A DNA stretch of 64,000 bases from an uncultured Shimia sp. (GTDB taxonomy: Bacteria; Pseudomonadota; Alphaproteobacteria; Rhodobacterales; Rhodobacteraceae), in the NCBI RefSeq assembly GCF_947493595.1, contig NZ_CANLRL010000006.1, positions 1-64,000 of the forward strand, in the 5' to 3' direction. The notes under the pieces are model-generated. The model made no database searches. It saw nothing but the letters and a program-made list of their open reading frames with translations, and was not told the DNA's origin. Positions 16,382 through 23,672 of this stretch are shown in pieces; position 1 is the first letter of the stretch, and every line of letters begins with the position of its first letter. The position numbers and the translations under genes were made by a program.

Positions 16382-18202
16382 ATGGACGATCAGAACAAGA
16401 ACCTCATCCTCGCGACGGCGCTCAGTTTTGGCGTCATCCTGATTTGGTTCGTCTTGTTTCCCCCTCCTGAGGCAACTCAGGACCCCAACGCACTGACAGC
16501 TGTCGAAAGCACCGACGCAGTCACACCGTCCACCGCGCCGGTCACAGCAACCACGGACTCTGCAAATTCCGGTGCCGCCACCTCGGTGGAAGCGACCGAA
16601 GTGGCCAATGCGCCCCGCGTAGAGATCGACACCGCGCGCCTGTCCGGCTCTGTGTCTCTGCTGGGTGGCCGTCTGGACGATCTGAAGCTCAACGACTACC
16701 GCGAGACCCAGGACGAAGATTCACCCATCGTCACCTTCCTCTCCCCCAACGGGGAGCCAAATGCCTACTACGCGCTCTATGGTTGGGCACCGGGTGCAGG
16801 TCTGTCGTTGGATCAAGTTCCAGGTTCCAACACGCTTTGGACTGTAGAAACTGGCGAAACCCTCACAGTTGAGACGCCAATCACCCTGAAATGGGACAAC
16901 GGCGCAGGCCTGATCTTCCGCCGCACCATTTCGGTGGACAAGGACTACATGTTCTCCGTTGAACAAACCGTGGAAAACAAAGGTGCGGGCACAGTTTCGC
17001 TGGCGCCTTACGGCATTCTCGCGCGCTACGGCGAACCTGAGGATTTGAAGAACTTCTTCATCCTGCACGAAGGCCTGATCTCCATGGCTGACGGCGAGCT
17101 GACCGAAACCGACTATGACGGCATGACCGATTACACATTCGATCAACGCGAAGGCGCGCCAGCGGAAGTGACCCAAGTCGAAGCCAACGGCTGGATCGGC
17201 TTCACCGATCACTACTGGATGGCTACACTGATCCCAGAACAGGGCAAGCCGTTTAAATCCGTGGCCAAATACGACGCCTCCCGTGACATCTACCAAACCG
17301 AAGCCGTGATGCAGACCATGCAGGTGGCCGAAGGTGAAACCGCAACTGCCAACTCCCGTCTGTTTGCGGGCTCCAAAGACTGGGGCAAAATTCGCAACTA
17401 TCAGAACGACGAGGGTGTTGAAGGCCTGCTGGAGTCCATCGACTGGGGCTGGTTCTCCTTCCTCACGAAGCCAATCATGTGGCTGCTGATGTGGCTCTAT
17501 GGTGTCATCGGCAACATGGGCTGGGCGATTATCGCGCTGACCGTGGTTCTGAAAATCATCGTCTTCCCGCTGGCGTACAAATCTTATGCCTCCATGGCGA
17601 AGATGAAAGAACTTCAGCCGCAGATGGAGAAGCTTAAGGAAAACGCTGGCGACGACCGTCAGAAGATGCAGCAGGCGATGATGGAGCTGTATAAGAAAGA
17701 AAAGGTCAATCCGGCAGCGGGTTGTTTGCCCATCCTGATCCAGATCCCGATCTTCTTCTCGCTCTACAAAGTAATCTTTGTGACCAAAGAACTGCGGCAC
17801 GCGCCTTGGTTTGGCTGGATCACCGACCTGTCTGCGCCGGACCCAAGCTCGATCTTCAACCTGTTTGGCATGCTGCCTTTCGGCGTTCCAGAACTGGGCT
17901 TCTTCGAGATCTTCAGCCTTGGCATTCTGCCAATTCTGCTGGGTATCTCCATGTGGCTGCAGCAGAAGCTGAACCCGGCCCCAACCGATCCAACGCAAAA
18001 AATGATCTTTGCGTGGATGCCATGGGTCTTCATGTTCATGCTTGGCAGCTTTGCCTCCGGTCTGGTGGTGTACTGGATCACCAACAACGTGATCACCTTC
18101 ACCCAGCAGTACGGCATCATGCGCATTCACGGCTATAAGCCTGACGTGTTTGGCAACATCAAATCGAGTTTCAAAAAGAAACCCGCGGAGGATGCCAAAT
18201 AA
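16382..18202 (+). CDS. yidC: membrane protein insertase YidC
   Basis: A 606-residue Oxa1/YidC insertase that folds inner-membrane proteins with or without SecYEG. It has the N-terminal anchor LILATALSFGVILIWFVLF, a large periplasmic beta domain (about residues 65-345) and the five-helix conserved core with WAIIALTVVLKIIVFPLAY, NPAAGCLPILIQIPIFFSLY and ASGLVVYWITNNV. The start is set at MDDQNKN, where the homologous N-terminus begins; 19 upstream codons are open but unlike the family. The stop overlaps the MOSC gene start (TAATG). Confidence 0.97.
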   Translation: MDDQNKNLILATALSFGVILIWFVLFPPPEATQDPNALTAVESTDAVTPSTAPVTATTDSANSGAATSVEATEVANAPRVEIDTARLSGSVSLLGGRLDDLKLNDYRETQDEDSPIVTFLSPNGEPNAYYALYGWAPGAGLSLDQVPGSNTLWTVETGETLTVETPITLKWDNGAGLIFRRTISVDKDYMFSVEQTVENKGAGTVSLAPYGILARYGEPEDLKNFFILHEGLISMADGELTETDYDGMTDYTFDQREGAPAEVTQVEANGWIGFTDHYWMATLIPEQGKPFKSVAKYDASRDIYQTEAVMQTMQVAEGETATANSRLFAGSKDWGKIRNYQNDEGVEGLLESIDWGWFSFLTKPIMWLLMWLYGVIGNMGWAIIALTVVLKIIVFPLAYKSYASMAKMKELQPQMEKLKENAGDDRQKMQQAMMELYKKEKVNPAAGCLPILIQIPIFFSLYKVIFVTKELRHAPWFGWITDLSAPDPSSIFNLFGMLPFGVPELGFFEIFSLGILPILLGISMWLQQKLNPAPTDPTQKMIFAWMPWVFMFMLGSFASGLVVYWITNNVITFTQQYGIMRIHGYKPDVFGNIKSSFKKKPAEDAK

Positions 18203-18945
18203 TGGGAACCGTCTCCGCTCTTTGGCGACACCCGATCAAGGCCCACGGACGCGAGTCCGTGGGTCATGTCTCTTTGGTGGAAGGGCAAACCTTCCCTTGG
18301 GATCGCCGCTACGCCGTCGCGCATGAACGCGCCAAAACCGAAGGTGGGGAATGGGCGCGTTGCGTGAATTTCTCCCGCGCGGCAGGCGCCCCTTCGCTGC
18401 AGGCGATCACCGCCAAGGTCGACGAAGCCAGTGGCAAAATCACCTTGCAGCACCCGGATCTCTGGGAGCTGACCTTTGATCCGAAAACCCAAGGCGACAA
18501 GCTGATCGATTGGGTGCGTCCCATCATGCCCAAAGACCGCGCCGCCAGTGCCAAGCTGGTGCCCGCAGGTGAATTCGGCATGACCGACAGCCCCTTCCCA
18601 TCGATCGCCATCCACACCACCGCCAGCCACCGCGCCATCGAAGGCCGTCTGGGGCGCAAGCTCGCCACCGAGCGCTGGCGCGGCAACGTCTGGCTTGATG
18701 GGTTCGCCCCATGGGAAGAGTTTGACTGGATTGGCAAAACGCTGCGCATTGGCGGCACCGAAATTGAGGTGCGCGAGCGCATCACGCGCTGCAAGGCGAC
18801 CACCGCCAACACCGACACAGGTGTGCGCGACGCGGACACTTTGGGTGTTTTGAACGAAGCCTTTGGTCATCAGGACTTTGGCGTCTACGGTGTGGTGACC
18901 AAATCCGGCGACATTACCGTCGGCGACACAGCAGAGGTGCTCTGA
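18202..18945 (+). CDS. MOSC-domain protein
   Basis: A 247-residue MOSC (molybdenum cofactor sulphurase C-terminal) protein. The N-terminal beta-barrel part is MGTVSALWRHPIKAHGRESV. The MOSC domain proper (about residues 100-245) has the conserved Cys in RITRCKATTAN, the proposed cofactor or sulphur ligand, followed by DADTLGVLNEAFGHQDFG. Such proteins carry sulphur to or bind the molybdenum cofactor. Start overlaps the yidC stop and stop overlaps engB, so it is co-translated with both; no functional tie is evident. Confidence 0.88.
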   Translation: MGTVSALWRHPIKAHGRESVGHVSLVEGQTFPWDRRYAVAHERAKTEGGEWARCVNFSRAAGAPSLQAITAKVDEASGKITLQHPDLWELTFDPKTQGDKLIDWVRPIMPKDRAASAKLVPAGEFGMTDSPFPSIAIHTTASHRAIEGRLGRKLATERWRGNVWLDGFAPWEEFDWIGKTLRIGGTEIEVRERITRCKATTANTDTGVRDADTLGVLNEAFGHQDFGVYGVVTKSGDITVGDTAEVL

Positions 18946-19598
18946 TGCAACTTCCCTTCCCATTTGTCGAAGATCCAGAACCAATCGCGATGGAACGTGG
19001 CCGCAAGCTGTTTGACGGCTCCAACTCCGACTTCCTCAAAGGTGTGGTCGCCATGGATGGCCTGCCAGCGGGTGACCGCGTTGAGGTCTGTTTCGCGGGG
19101 CGCTCCAATGTAGGTAAATCCACGTTGATCAACGCGCTGACCAACCGCAGCCGTTTGGCCCGAGCCTCCAATACGCCGGGGCGGACGCAGGAAATCAACT
19201 TCTTCACTTTGACAGAGAGCCATTATCTCGTCGACTTGCCGGGCTATGGTTACGCCAATGCCCCCTTGGCCGTGGTGGAGAAATGGCAGCGCCTGCTGAA
19301 GCAATATCTCTCCGGCCGCGCCAACCTGCGCCGGGCTTTTGTGCTGATTGACACCCGCCACGGCATCAAAGACGTCGATGAAGAAATCATGTCCCTGATG
19401 GACAGCTCCGCGCTGACCTTTCAGGTGGTGATGACCAAGGCCGACAAGGTCAAAGAGAAAGACCGCGAGAAGACTTTCAAGCAGGTGCGCGAGAAGCTCT
19501 CCAAGCACCCGGCCGCCTTTCCCGAGATCGTACTGACCAGCTCCGAAAAGGGCGACGGTATCGCGACGCTGCGCTCCATTATCGCTGGACTTGAATAA
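18945..19598 (+). CDS. engB: ribosome biogenesis GTPase EngB (YsxC/YihA)
   Basis: A 217-residue GTPase needed for large ribosomal subunit assembly. G1 is GRSNVGKSTLINAL, G2 TPGRTQEINFF, G3 DLPGYGYA, G4 MTKADK and G5 TSSEKG. Length is typical. It starts within the end of the MOSC gene (TGATG), as the last gene of the yidC-MOSC-engB unit. The next gene starts 3 bases after its stop. Confidence 0.97.
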   Translation: MQLPFPFVEDPEPIAMERGRKLFDGSNSDFLKGVVAMDGLPAGDRVEVCFAGRSNVGKSTLINALTNRSRLARASNTPGRTQEINFFTLTESHYLVDLPGYGYANAPLAVVEKWQRLLKQYLSGRANLRRAFVLIDTRHGIKDVDEEIMSLMDSSALTFQVVMTKADKVKEKDREKTFKQVREKLSKHPAAFPEIVLTSSEKGDGIATLRSIIAGLE

Positions 19599-19601
19599 AC
19601 C

Positions 19602-19967
19602 ATGCGTTATCTGACGTCTTTGTTGCTTCTGCTGGCCGTTTTGGCCTCAGCGGCCATCCCAACAGGATGGATGCCAAAGACGTTGGGTGATGGCCAGATG
19701 GTGCTTGTGCTTTGTACAGGTGACGAGATGGTCGAAGTGCTTGTGGACCACACCGGAGCGCCGGTGCCACTGCATGAGCAAACCGAGGATAAGCGCAGCC
19801 CCTGCGCTTTCTCCACAATTGCCGAAGCTGTTCAGGTCCTGAACGGTCCCTTCCCAATGCCGCTCGCGGCATCCCTGACCGACCGCTGGCAGCATCAAGA
19901 TTTCACCCACAATAGCGCCGGCTTTCACCGCCGCTATGACGCCCGTGGTCCCCCAACTCTCTCCTGA
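19602..19967 (+). CDS. DUF2946-like exported protein
   Basis: A 121-residue protein with an N-terminal signal or anchor (LTSLLLLLAVLASAAIPTGW). The pattern GWMP, MVLVLCTGDE and the later SPCAFS resembles DUF2946, a family often found beside copper-responsive or PepSY genes. The two Cys could bind metal. The start is the ATG 3 bases after the engB stop. A PepSY membrane protein follows after a 74-base gap, which supports a metal-related role. The family call is from motif memory only. Confidence 0.65.
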   Translation: MRYLTSLLLLLAVLASAAIPTGWMPKTLGDGQMVLVLCTGDEMVEVLVDHTGAPVPLHEQTEDKRSPCAFSTIAEAVQVLNGPFPMPLAASLTDRWQHQDFTHNSAGFHRRYDARGPPTLS

Positions 19968-20041
19968 GTTTCCAACACAATCAATCAATACATAAGCCAT
20001 CCCGACGTTTCGGGTGTGGCCCATCAGGAGATGTCTATCCC

Positions 20042-21454
20042 ATGGCCAAGGACAGCCAATTTGCCGACGTGCGCACAGAGCAACCCAGCGCAACGTCCCT
20101 TTCTCAGAAACTCTATTTCGCCGCCTGGCGCTGGCATTTCTACGCCGCGCTCTATGTGGTGCCGTTCCTGATCATGCTGGCCGTGACCGGCTTGATGATG
20201 ATGTTCATCACCCAGTTTGACGGACGCGATGGTGAAAAGATCGCCGTCACCCCACAAGGCTCCGCGTTAAGCGTCACGGACCAAGCCGCCGCCGCCACAT
20301 CCGCTGTGCCCGGTGACGTGGTCGAATACATCGGCCCCAAATCCGATGCGCTCGCCACCGTGTTCCGCATCAACACCGGCGACACTCACCAGATGGTGGC
20401 CGTGAACCCCTACACTGGCGATGTGCTGGGCAATTGGGACCGCCGCACCGGCTGGTATGATTTTGCCGACAATGTGCACGGCTCGCTCTTGCTAGGTGAC
20501 ACCGGCGACCGTTTGATCGAAATCGCAGCAGGCCTTGGCCTCGTGCTTGTGCTCACAGGCCTCTACCTCTGGTGGCCCCGCGGCGGCGACACATCGGTGT
20601 TTATTCCCAACTTGAAGGCCCGAGGTCGCGCCTTGTGGAAAAGCCTGCACGCGGTCACCGGCTTCTGGATTTCAGCCTTGCTGGTGGTTTTCCTGATCTC
20701 TGGCCTCGCCTGGGCCGGCATCTGGGGTGGCAAATACGTGCAGGCCTGGTCCACCTTCCCGGCGGAGAAGTGGAACGACGTGCCCCTGTCAGACAGCACC
20801 CACGCCAGCATGAACCACGGCAACCAAAACGATGTGCCTTGGGCGCTGGAACAAACGCCTATGCCAGTCTCCGGCTCTGATGTGGGTGTGACCGGCACTG
20901 CGGAAGGCGCGCCAGTTGATCTTAACAGCCTCGTGGCCTTGGGCCGCAACCTGGGCCTCGAAGGCCGCTTCCGGGTCGCTTATCCACGCGATGAAACCGG
21001 CGTTTGGACCATCAATCAGGACAGCATGAGTGGCGACAGCGCGACGCCAACAGTTGATGCAACCATTCACGTGGATCAATACACCGGCAAAATCCTCGCG
21101 GAAGTCCGTTTTGCGGACTATTCCGTGGCAGGCAAATCCATGGCGGTTGGCATTCCTCTGCATATGGGGCTCATGGGCCTGTGGAACCTGCTCCTGAACA
21201 CAGCGTTCTGCCTGATGGTGATCTTTGTCTGTGTCTCCGGCGTGGTCATGTGGCTCAAACGCCGCCCCGCCAAAGCCCTGCGCCTGGCTGCACCTCCCGC
21301 GCCAGCGGACATGCCCCTGTTCAAAGGTGTTTTGTTGATTGCGGCGTTGCTCTCCGTGGCTTTCCCGCTGATTGGCGTGACCCTGCTGGCTGTGCTGGCG
21401 TTTGACGTGTTAGTGGTGGGCAACATCCCCGCGCTCAAACGCGCTTTGTCCTAA
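20042..21454 (+). CDS. PepSY-associated transmembrane protein
   Basis: A 470-residue inner-membrane protein. Four membrane regions are visible: YVVPFLIMLAVTGLMMMFI, the region with GLVLVLTGLYLWWPRG, SALLVVFLISGLAWAGI and the C-terminal pair (CLMVIFVCVSGVVMWL, then SVAFPLIGVTLLAVLAFDVL). The first two PepSY-type helices carry conserved HGSLL and LHAVTGFW histidines. Such proteins are often found beside TonB receptors or metal genes and may act in iron or copper reduction (known association; function here inferred). AGGAG lies upstream of the ATG. A GC-rich terminator follows. Confidence 0.85.
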   Translation: MAKDSQFADVRTEQPSATSLSQKLYFAAWRWHFYAALYVVPFLIMLAVTGLMMMFITQFDGRDGEKIAVTPQGSALSVTDQAAAATSAVPGDVVEYIGPKSDALATVFRINTGDTHQMVAVNPYTGDVLGNWDRRTGWYDFADNVHGSLLLGDTGDRLIEIAAGLGLVLVLTGLYLWWPRGGDTSVFIPNLKARGRALWKSLHAVTGFWISALLVVFLISGLAWAGIWGGKYVQAWSTFPAEKWNDVPLSDSTHASMNHGNQNDVPWALEQTPMPVSGSDVGVTGTAEGAPVDLNSLVALGRNLGLEGRFRVAYPRDETGVWTINQDSMSGDSATPTVDATIHVDQYTGKILAEVRFADYSVAGKSMAVGIPLHMGLMGLWNLLLNTAFCLMVIFVCVSGVVMWLKRRPAKALRLAAPPAPADMPLFKGVLLIAALLSVAFPLIGVTLLAVLAFDVLVVGNIPALKRALS

Positions 21455-21457
21455 CCC

Positions 21458-21492
21458 TCCCGCCCCGTCCGCGACGGTGGGCGGGGCACTTT
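21458..21492 (+). terminator. Rho-independent terminator after PepSY gene
   Basis: Stem CCCGCCC paired with GGGCGGG, with inner CGTC/GACG pairing, followed by cactttt. It ends the DUF2946-PepSY unit. Confidence 0.75.
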
Positions 21493-21502
21493 TGGAGAGC
21501 CT

Positions 21503-22315
21503 ATGGACTTCACAGGAATTGGTGTCGCAGGTTGCGGCCGGATGGGCGCGCCAATGTTGGCTGCCCTGCGCTCTGCCGGATTTGACGCCACAGGTTTTGA
21601 CGTGCGTCCACCCGCAGACTTTAGCGACCTTACCCCACACATGCGCACATTGGATGACTTCCGCACAGACCTGCGCGTGCTCATCACCGTGGTGCGCGAC
21701 ATTGCGCAAACGGATGACGTGTTGTTTGACGCTCAAAACCTGATCGAAACCGCGCCCAATCTGCAAACCGTGATCATCTCCTCCACCCTGTCACCCAAAT
21801 ATGTCCGTGCTCTACGGGACCGCGTCCCTACCCACATCACCCTGATTGACGCCCCCATGTCCGGTGCCGCCATTGCCGCAGAGCAGGCGCGACTGTCATT
21901 TATGCTGGGCGGCAACGTTGGTGCGCTCAAACAACACCAGCCACTGTTTGACGCCATGGGCGCGCATTTTCATATCATGGGCGACTTTGGCGCAGGCATG
22001 CAGGCCAAGGTGCTCAACAACCTTCTGGCCGCCTCCAACACCGCCATGACACGGCTGGTTCTGGATTGGGCTGATCAATCCGGCATCGACGAAGACGCGC
22101 TTCTGAACCTGATCCACACATCGTCCGGGCAAAACTGGCTCGCTTCCGGTTTCAACACCATCGAATTTGCCCGCGATGGCTGGGACGCGGACAACACCAT
22201 AGGCATCCTGACCAAAGACGTGGCCTCCGCACTCGATGCCGCCCCTGACGATGCCGACACCACGCTGCCGGAAACTGTGCGCCAGGCAATCTTTGCGCTC
22301 AAACCACGGCCCTAA
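21503..22315 (+). CDS. 3-hydroxyisobutyrate dehydrogenase-like oxidoreductase
   Basis: A 270-residue beta-hydroxyacid dehydrogenase. The N-terminal Rossmann motif GIGVAGCGRMGAPMLAAL is followed by FDVRP, whose Asp points toward NAD rather than NADP. The substrate-side signature IDAPMSGAAIAAEQARLSFM and the catalytic Lys in GAGMQAKVLNN are present. Typical substrates are 3-hydroxyisobutyrate, tartronate semialdehyde or 6-phosphogluconate-like acids; the sequence does not settle which. Slightly shorter than the usual 290-300 residues. Confidence 0.85.
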   Translation: MDFTGIGVAGCGRMGAPMLAALRSAGFDATGFDVRPPADFSDLTPHMRTLDDFRTDLRVLITVVRDIAQTDDVLFDAQNLIETAPNLQTVIISSTLSPKYVRALRDRVPTHITLIDAPMSGAAIAAEQARLSFMLGGNVGALKQHQPLFDAMGAHFHIMGDFGAGMQAKVLNNLLAASNTAMTRLVLDWADQSGIDEDALLNLIHTSSGQNWLASGFNTIEFARDGWDADNTIGILTKDVASALDAAPDDADTTLPETVRQAIFALKPRP

Positions 22316-22324
22316 CGCGCCCCT

Positions 22325-22357
22325 CTTCATTTGGCCCAAAATATCCCCGCCGGAGGC
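22325..22357 (+). repeat. dispersed intergenic repeat, partial copy
   Basis: Begins CTTCATTTGGCC and continues with AAATATCCCC and a small GCC/GGC hairpin. The first part matches the copy at 36535-36591 read on the other strand. It lies 9 bases after a stop codon in the sense orientation. The second hairpin seen in other copies is missing here. Confidence 0.6.
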
Positions 22358-22436
22358 TCCCGTCCGCGCCCACCTCATTCCGCAGCAGGGGCGCACAACC
22401 GTTGCAACCATACGCTATTTCCGGCATGACACCCCC

Positions 22437-23132
22437 ATGAACATTCGTACCCGCGCCCTCGCCGTCCATCTCCTCACCGCCACCGGTGCTGTCTTTGCCA
22501 TGCTGGCCATGCTGGCTGCTGTGGATGGCAAATGGAGCTTGATGTTCCTTTGGCTGGTGGTGGCGTTTTTTGTGGATGGCATAGACGGGCCGTTGGCGCG
22601 TCACTACCATGTAAAGAAAAACGCACCTGAATTTGACGGCGTCTTGCTCGACCTGATCATCGACTACCTGACATACGTCTTCATTCCGGCCTATGCCCTC
22701 TTCAAATCCGGGCTGATGGACGGTTGGACCGGCTGGTGTGCGATCATCATCATCACCTTTGCCTCCGCGCTGTACTTTGCGGATACGCGCATGAAAACCA
22801 AAGACAATTCCTTCTCCGGCTTCCCCGGATGCTGGAACATGCTGGTGATTGTGATCTTTGCGGTGGAGCCTAATTTCTGGGTCAGCCTCGCGCTTGTGAC
22901 CGTGCTGGCCGTCACCATGTTCCTGCCGATCAAATTTGTGCACCCCACCCGCACCAAACGCTGGCGTTTGGTGACCTTTCCGATGGCACTGGCTTGGACC
23001 TTCTTTGCCGGTTGGGCCGCCTGGGTAGATTTCCATCCGGAAAGTTGGGCGCATTGGGGCCTGGTTGCCACCTCGGTTTACTTGACCGTTGCCGGCGCCG
23101 CGCAGCAGCTCATCTACCGTGAAACGCTGTAG
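22437..23132 (+). CDS. pcs: phosphatidylcholine synthase
   Basis: A 231-residue CDP-alcohol phosphatidyltransferase with about eight membrane helices. The motif is VDGIDGPLAR followed by EFDGVLLDLIIDYLTYV, fitting the DG-x2-AR-x8-G-x3-D-x3-D pattern with the spacing of Pcs enzymes, which join choline and CDP-diacylglycerol directly. This pathway is common in alphaproteobacteria. I use the ATG at MNIRTRALAVHLLTATG; upstream in-frame codons overlap the preceding gene and do not resemble the family. Converges with ogt. Confidence 0.88.
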   Translation: MNIRTRALAVHLLTATGAVFAMLAMLAAVDGKWSLMFLWLVVAFFVDGIDGPLARHYHVKKNAPEFDGVLLDLIIDYLTYVFIPAYALFKSGLMDGWTGWCAIIIITFASALYFADTRMKTKDNSFSGFPGCWNMLVIVIFAVEPNFWVSLALVTVLAVTMFLPIKFVHPTRTKRWRLVTFPMALAWTFFAGWAAWVDFHPESWAHWGLVATSVYLTVAGAAQQLIYRETL

Positions 23133-23146
23133 GCACACCATCAAGA

Positions 23147-23599
23147 TCAGATCAACAGGTTTCCCGCCCGCTCATGCTTGAGCAACCAAACCTTGGTCTC
23201 CACGCCCCCTAGGCCGGAAAACCCGCCCAGCCCATTTGCGCCTAGAACGCGATGGCAGGGAATGATCACCGGGATTGGGTTGCCGCCACAACCCTGCCCT
23301 ATAGCTTGCGCCGGCACACCCAGGTCTTTGGACAGCTCGCCATAGGTGCGGGTTTCCCCAAGCGGGATCGCTAACATGGCATCACAGACACGTTGTTGAA
23401 ATTCAGACGCCTCCACCTTCAGGGGCAGATCAAATCCCTGCGCGGGGTCGTCAAAATACGCCAGTAACTGCGTAGCGGCTTCGCGCAACAGAGGCGTATC
23501 ATCGACCCCGCCGCTCTCCCATTCGGCGCGCACAATCGCGCCATCCTTCTCGCAAAGGGTCATCGGGCCGGTCGGCGTGTCTACGGTCAGTCTCAACAT
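23147..23599 (-). CDS. ogt: methylated-DNA-protein cysteine methyltransferase
   Basis: A 150-residue suicide enzyme that removes methyl groups from O6-methylguanine in DNA. The active site is IPVIIPCHRVLGANG, with the recognition region EFQQRVCDAMLAIPLGETRT just before it and GGFSGLGGVETKVWLL after it. The ATG was chosen at MLRLTVDTPTG; seven further upstream codons start at a TTG and look non-homologous. No Ada-type regulatory domain. It lies convergent to pcs and just downstream of ileS. Confidence 0.93.
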   Translation of the reverse strand: MLRLTVDTPTGPMTLCEKDGAIVRAEWESGGVDDTPLLREAATQLLAYFDDPAQGFDLPLKVEASEFQQRVCDAMLAIPLGETRTYGELSKDLGVPAQAIGQGCGGNPIPVIIPCHRVLGANGLGGFSGLGGVETKVWLLKHERAGNLLI

Positions 23600-23672
23600 G
23601 CACCTACCCTGCCCAAGCAAAAGGCGCCCCGCAAGCGGGACGCCTCAGAATGCGCATCATTTGGAGCGCAAA

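Noticed and set aside
16721..18130. 469-codon minus-strand frame inside yidC
   Set aside because: Shadow of YidC, with no ribosome site or family pattern.
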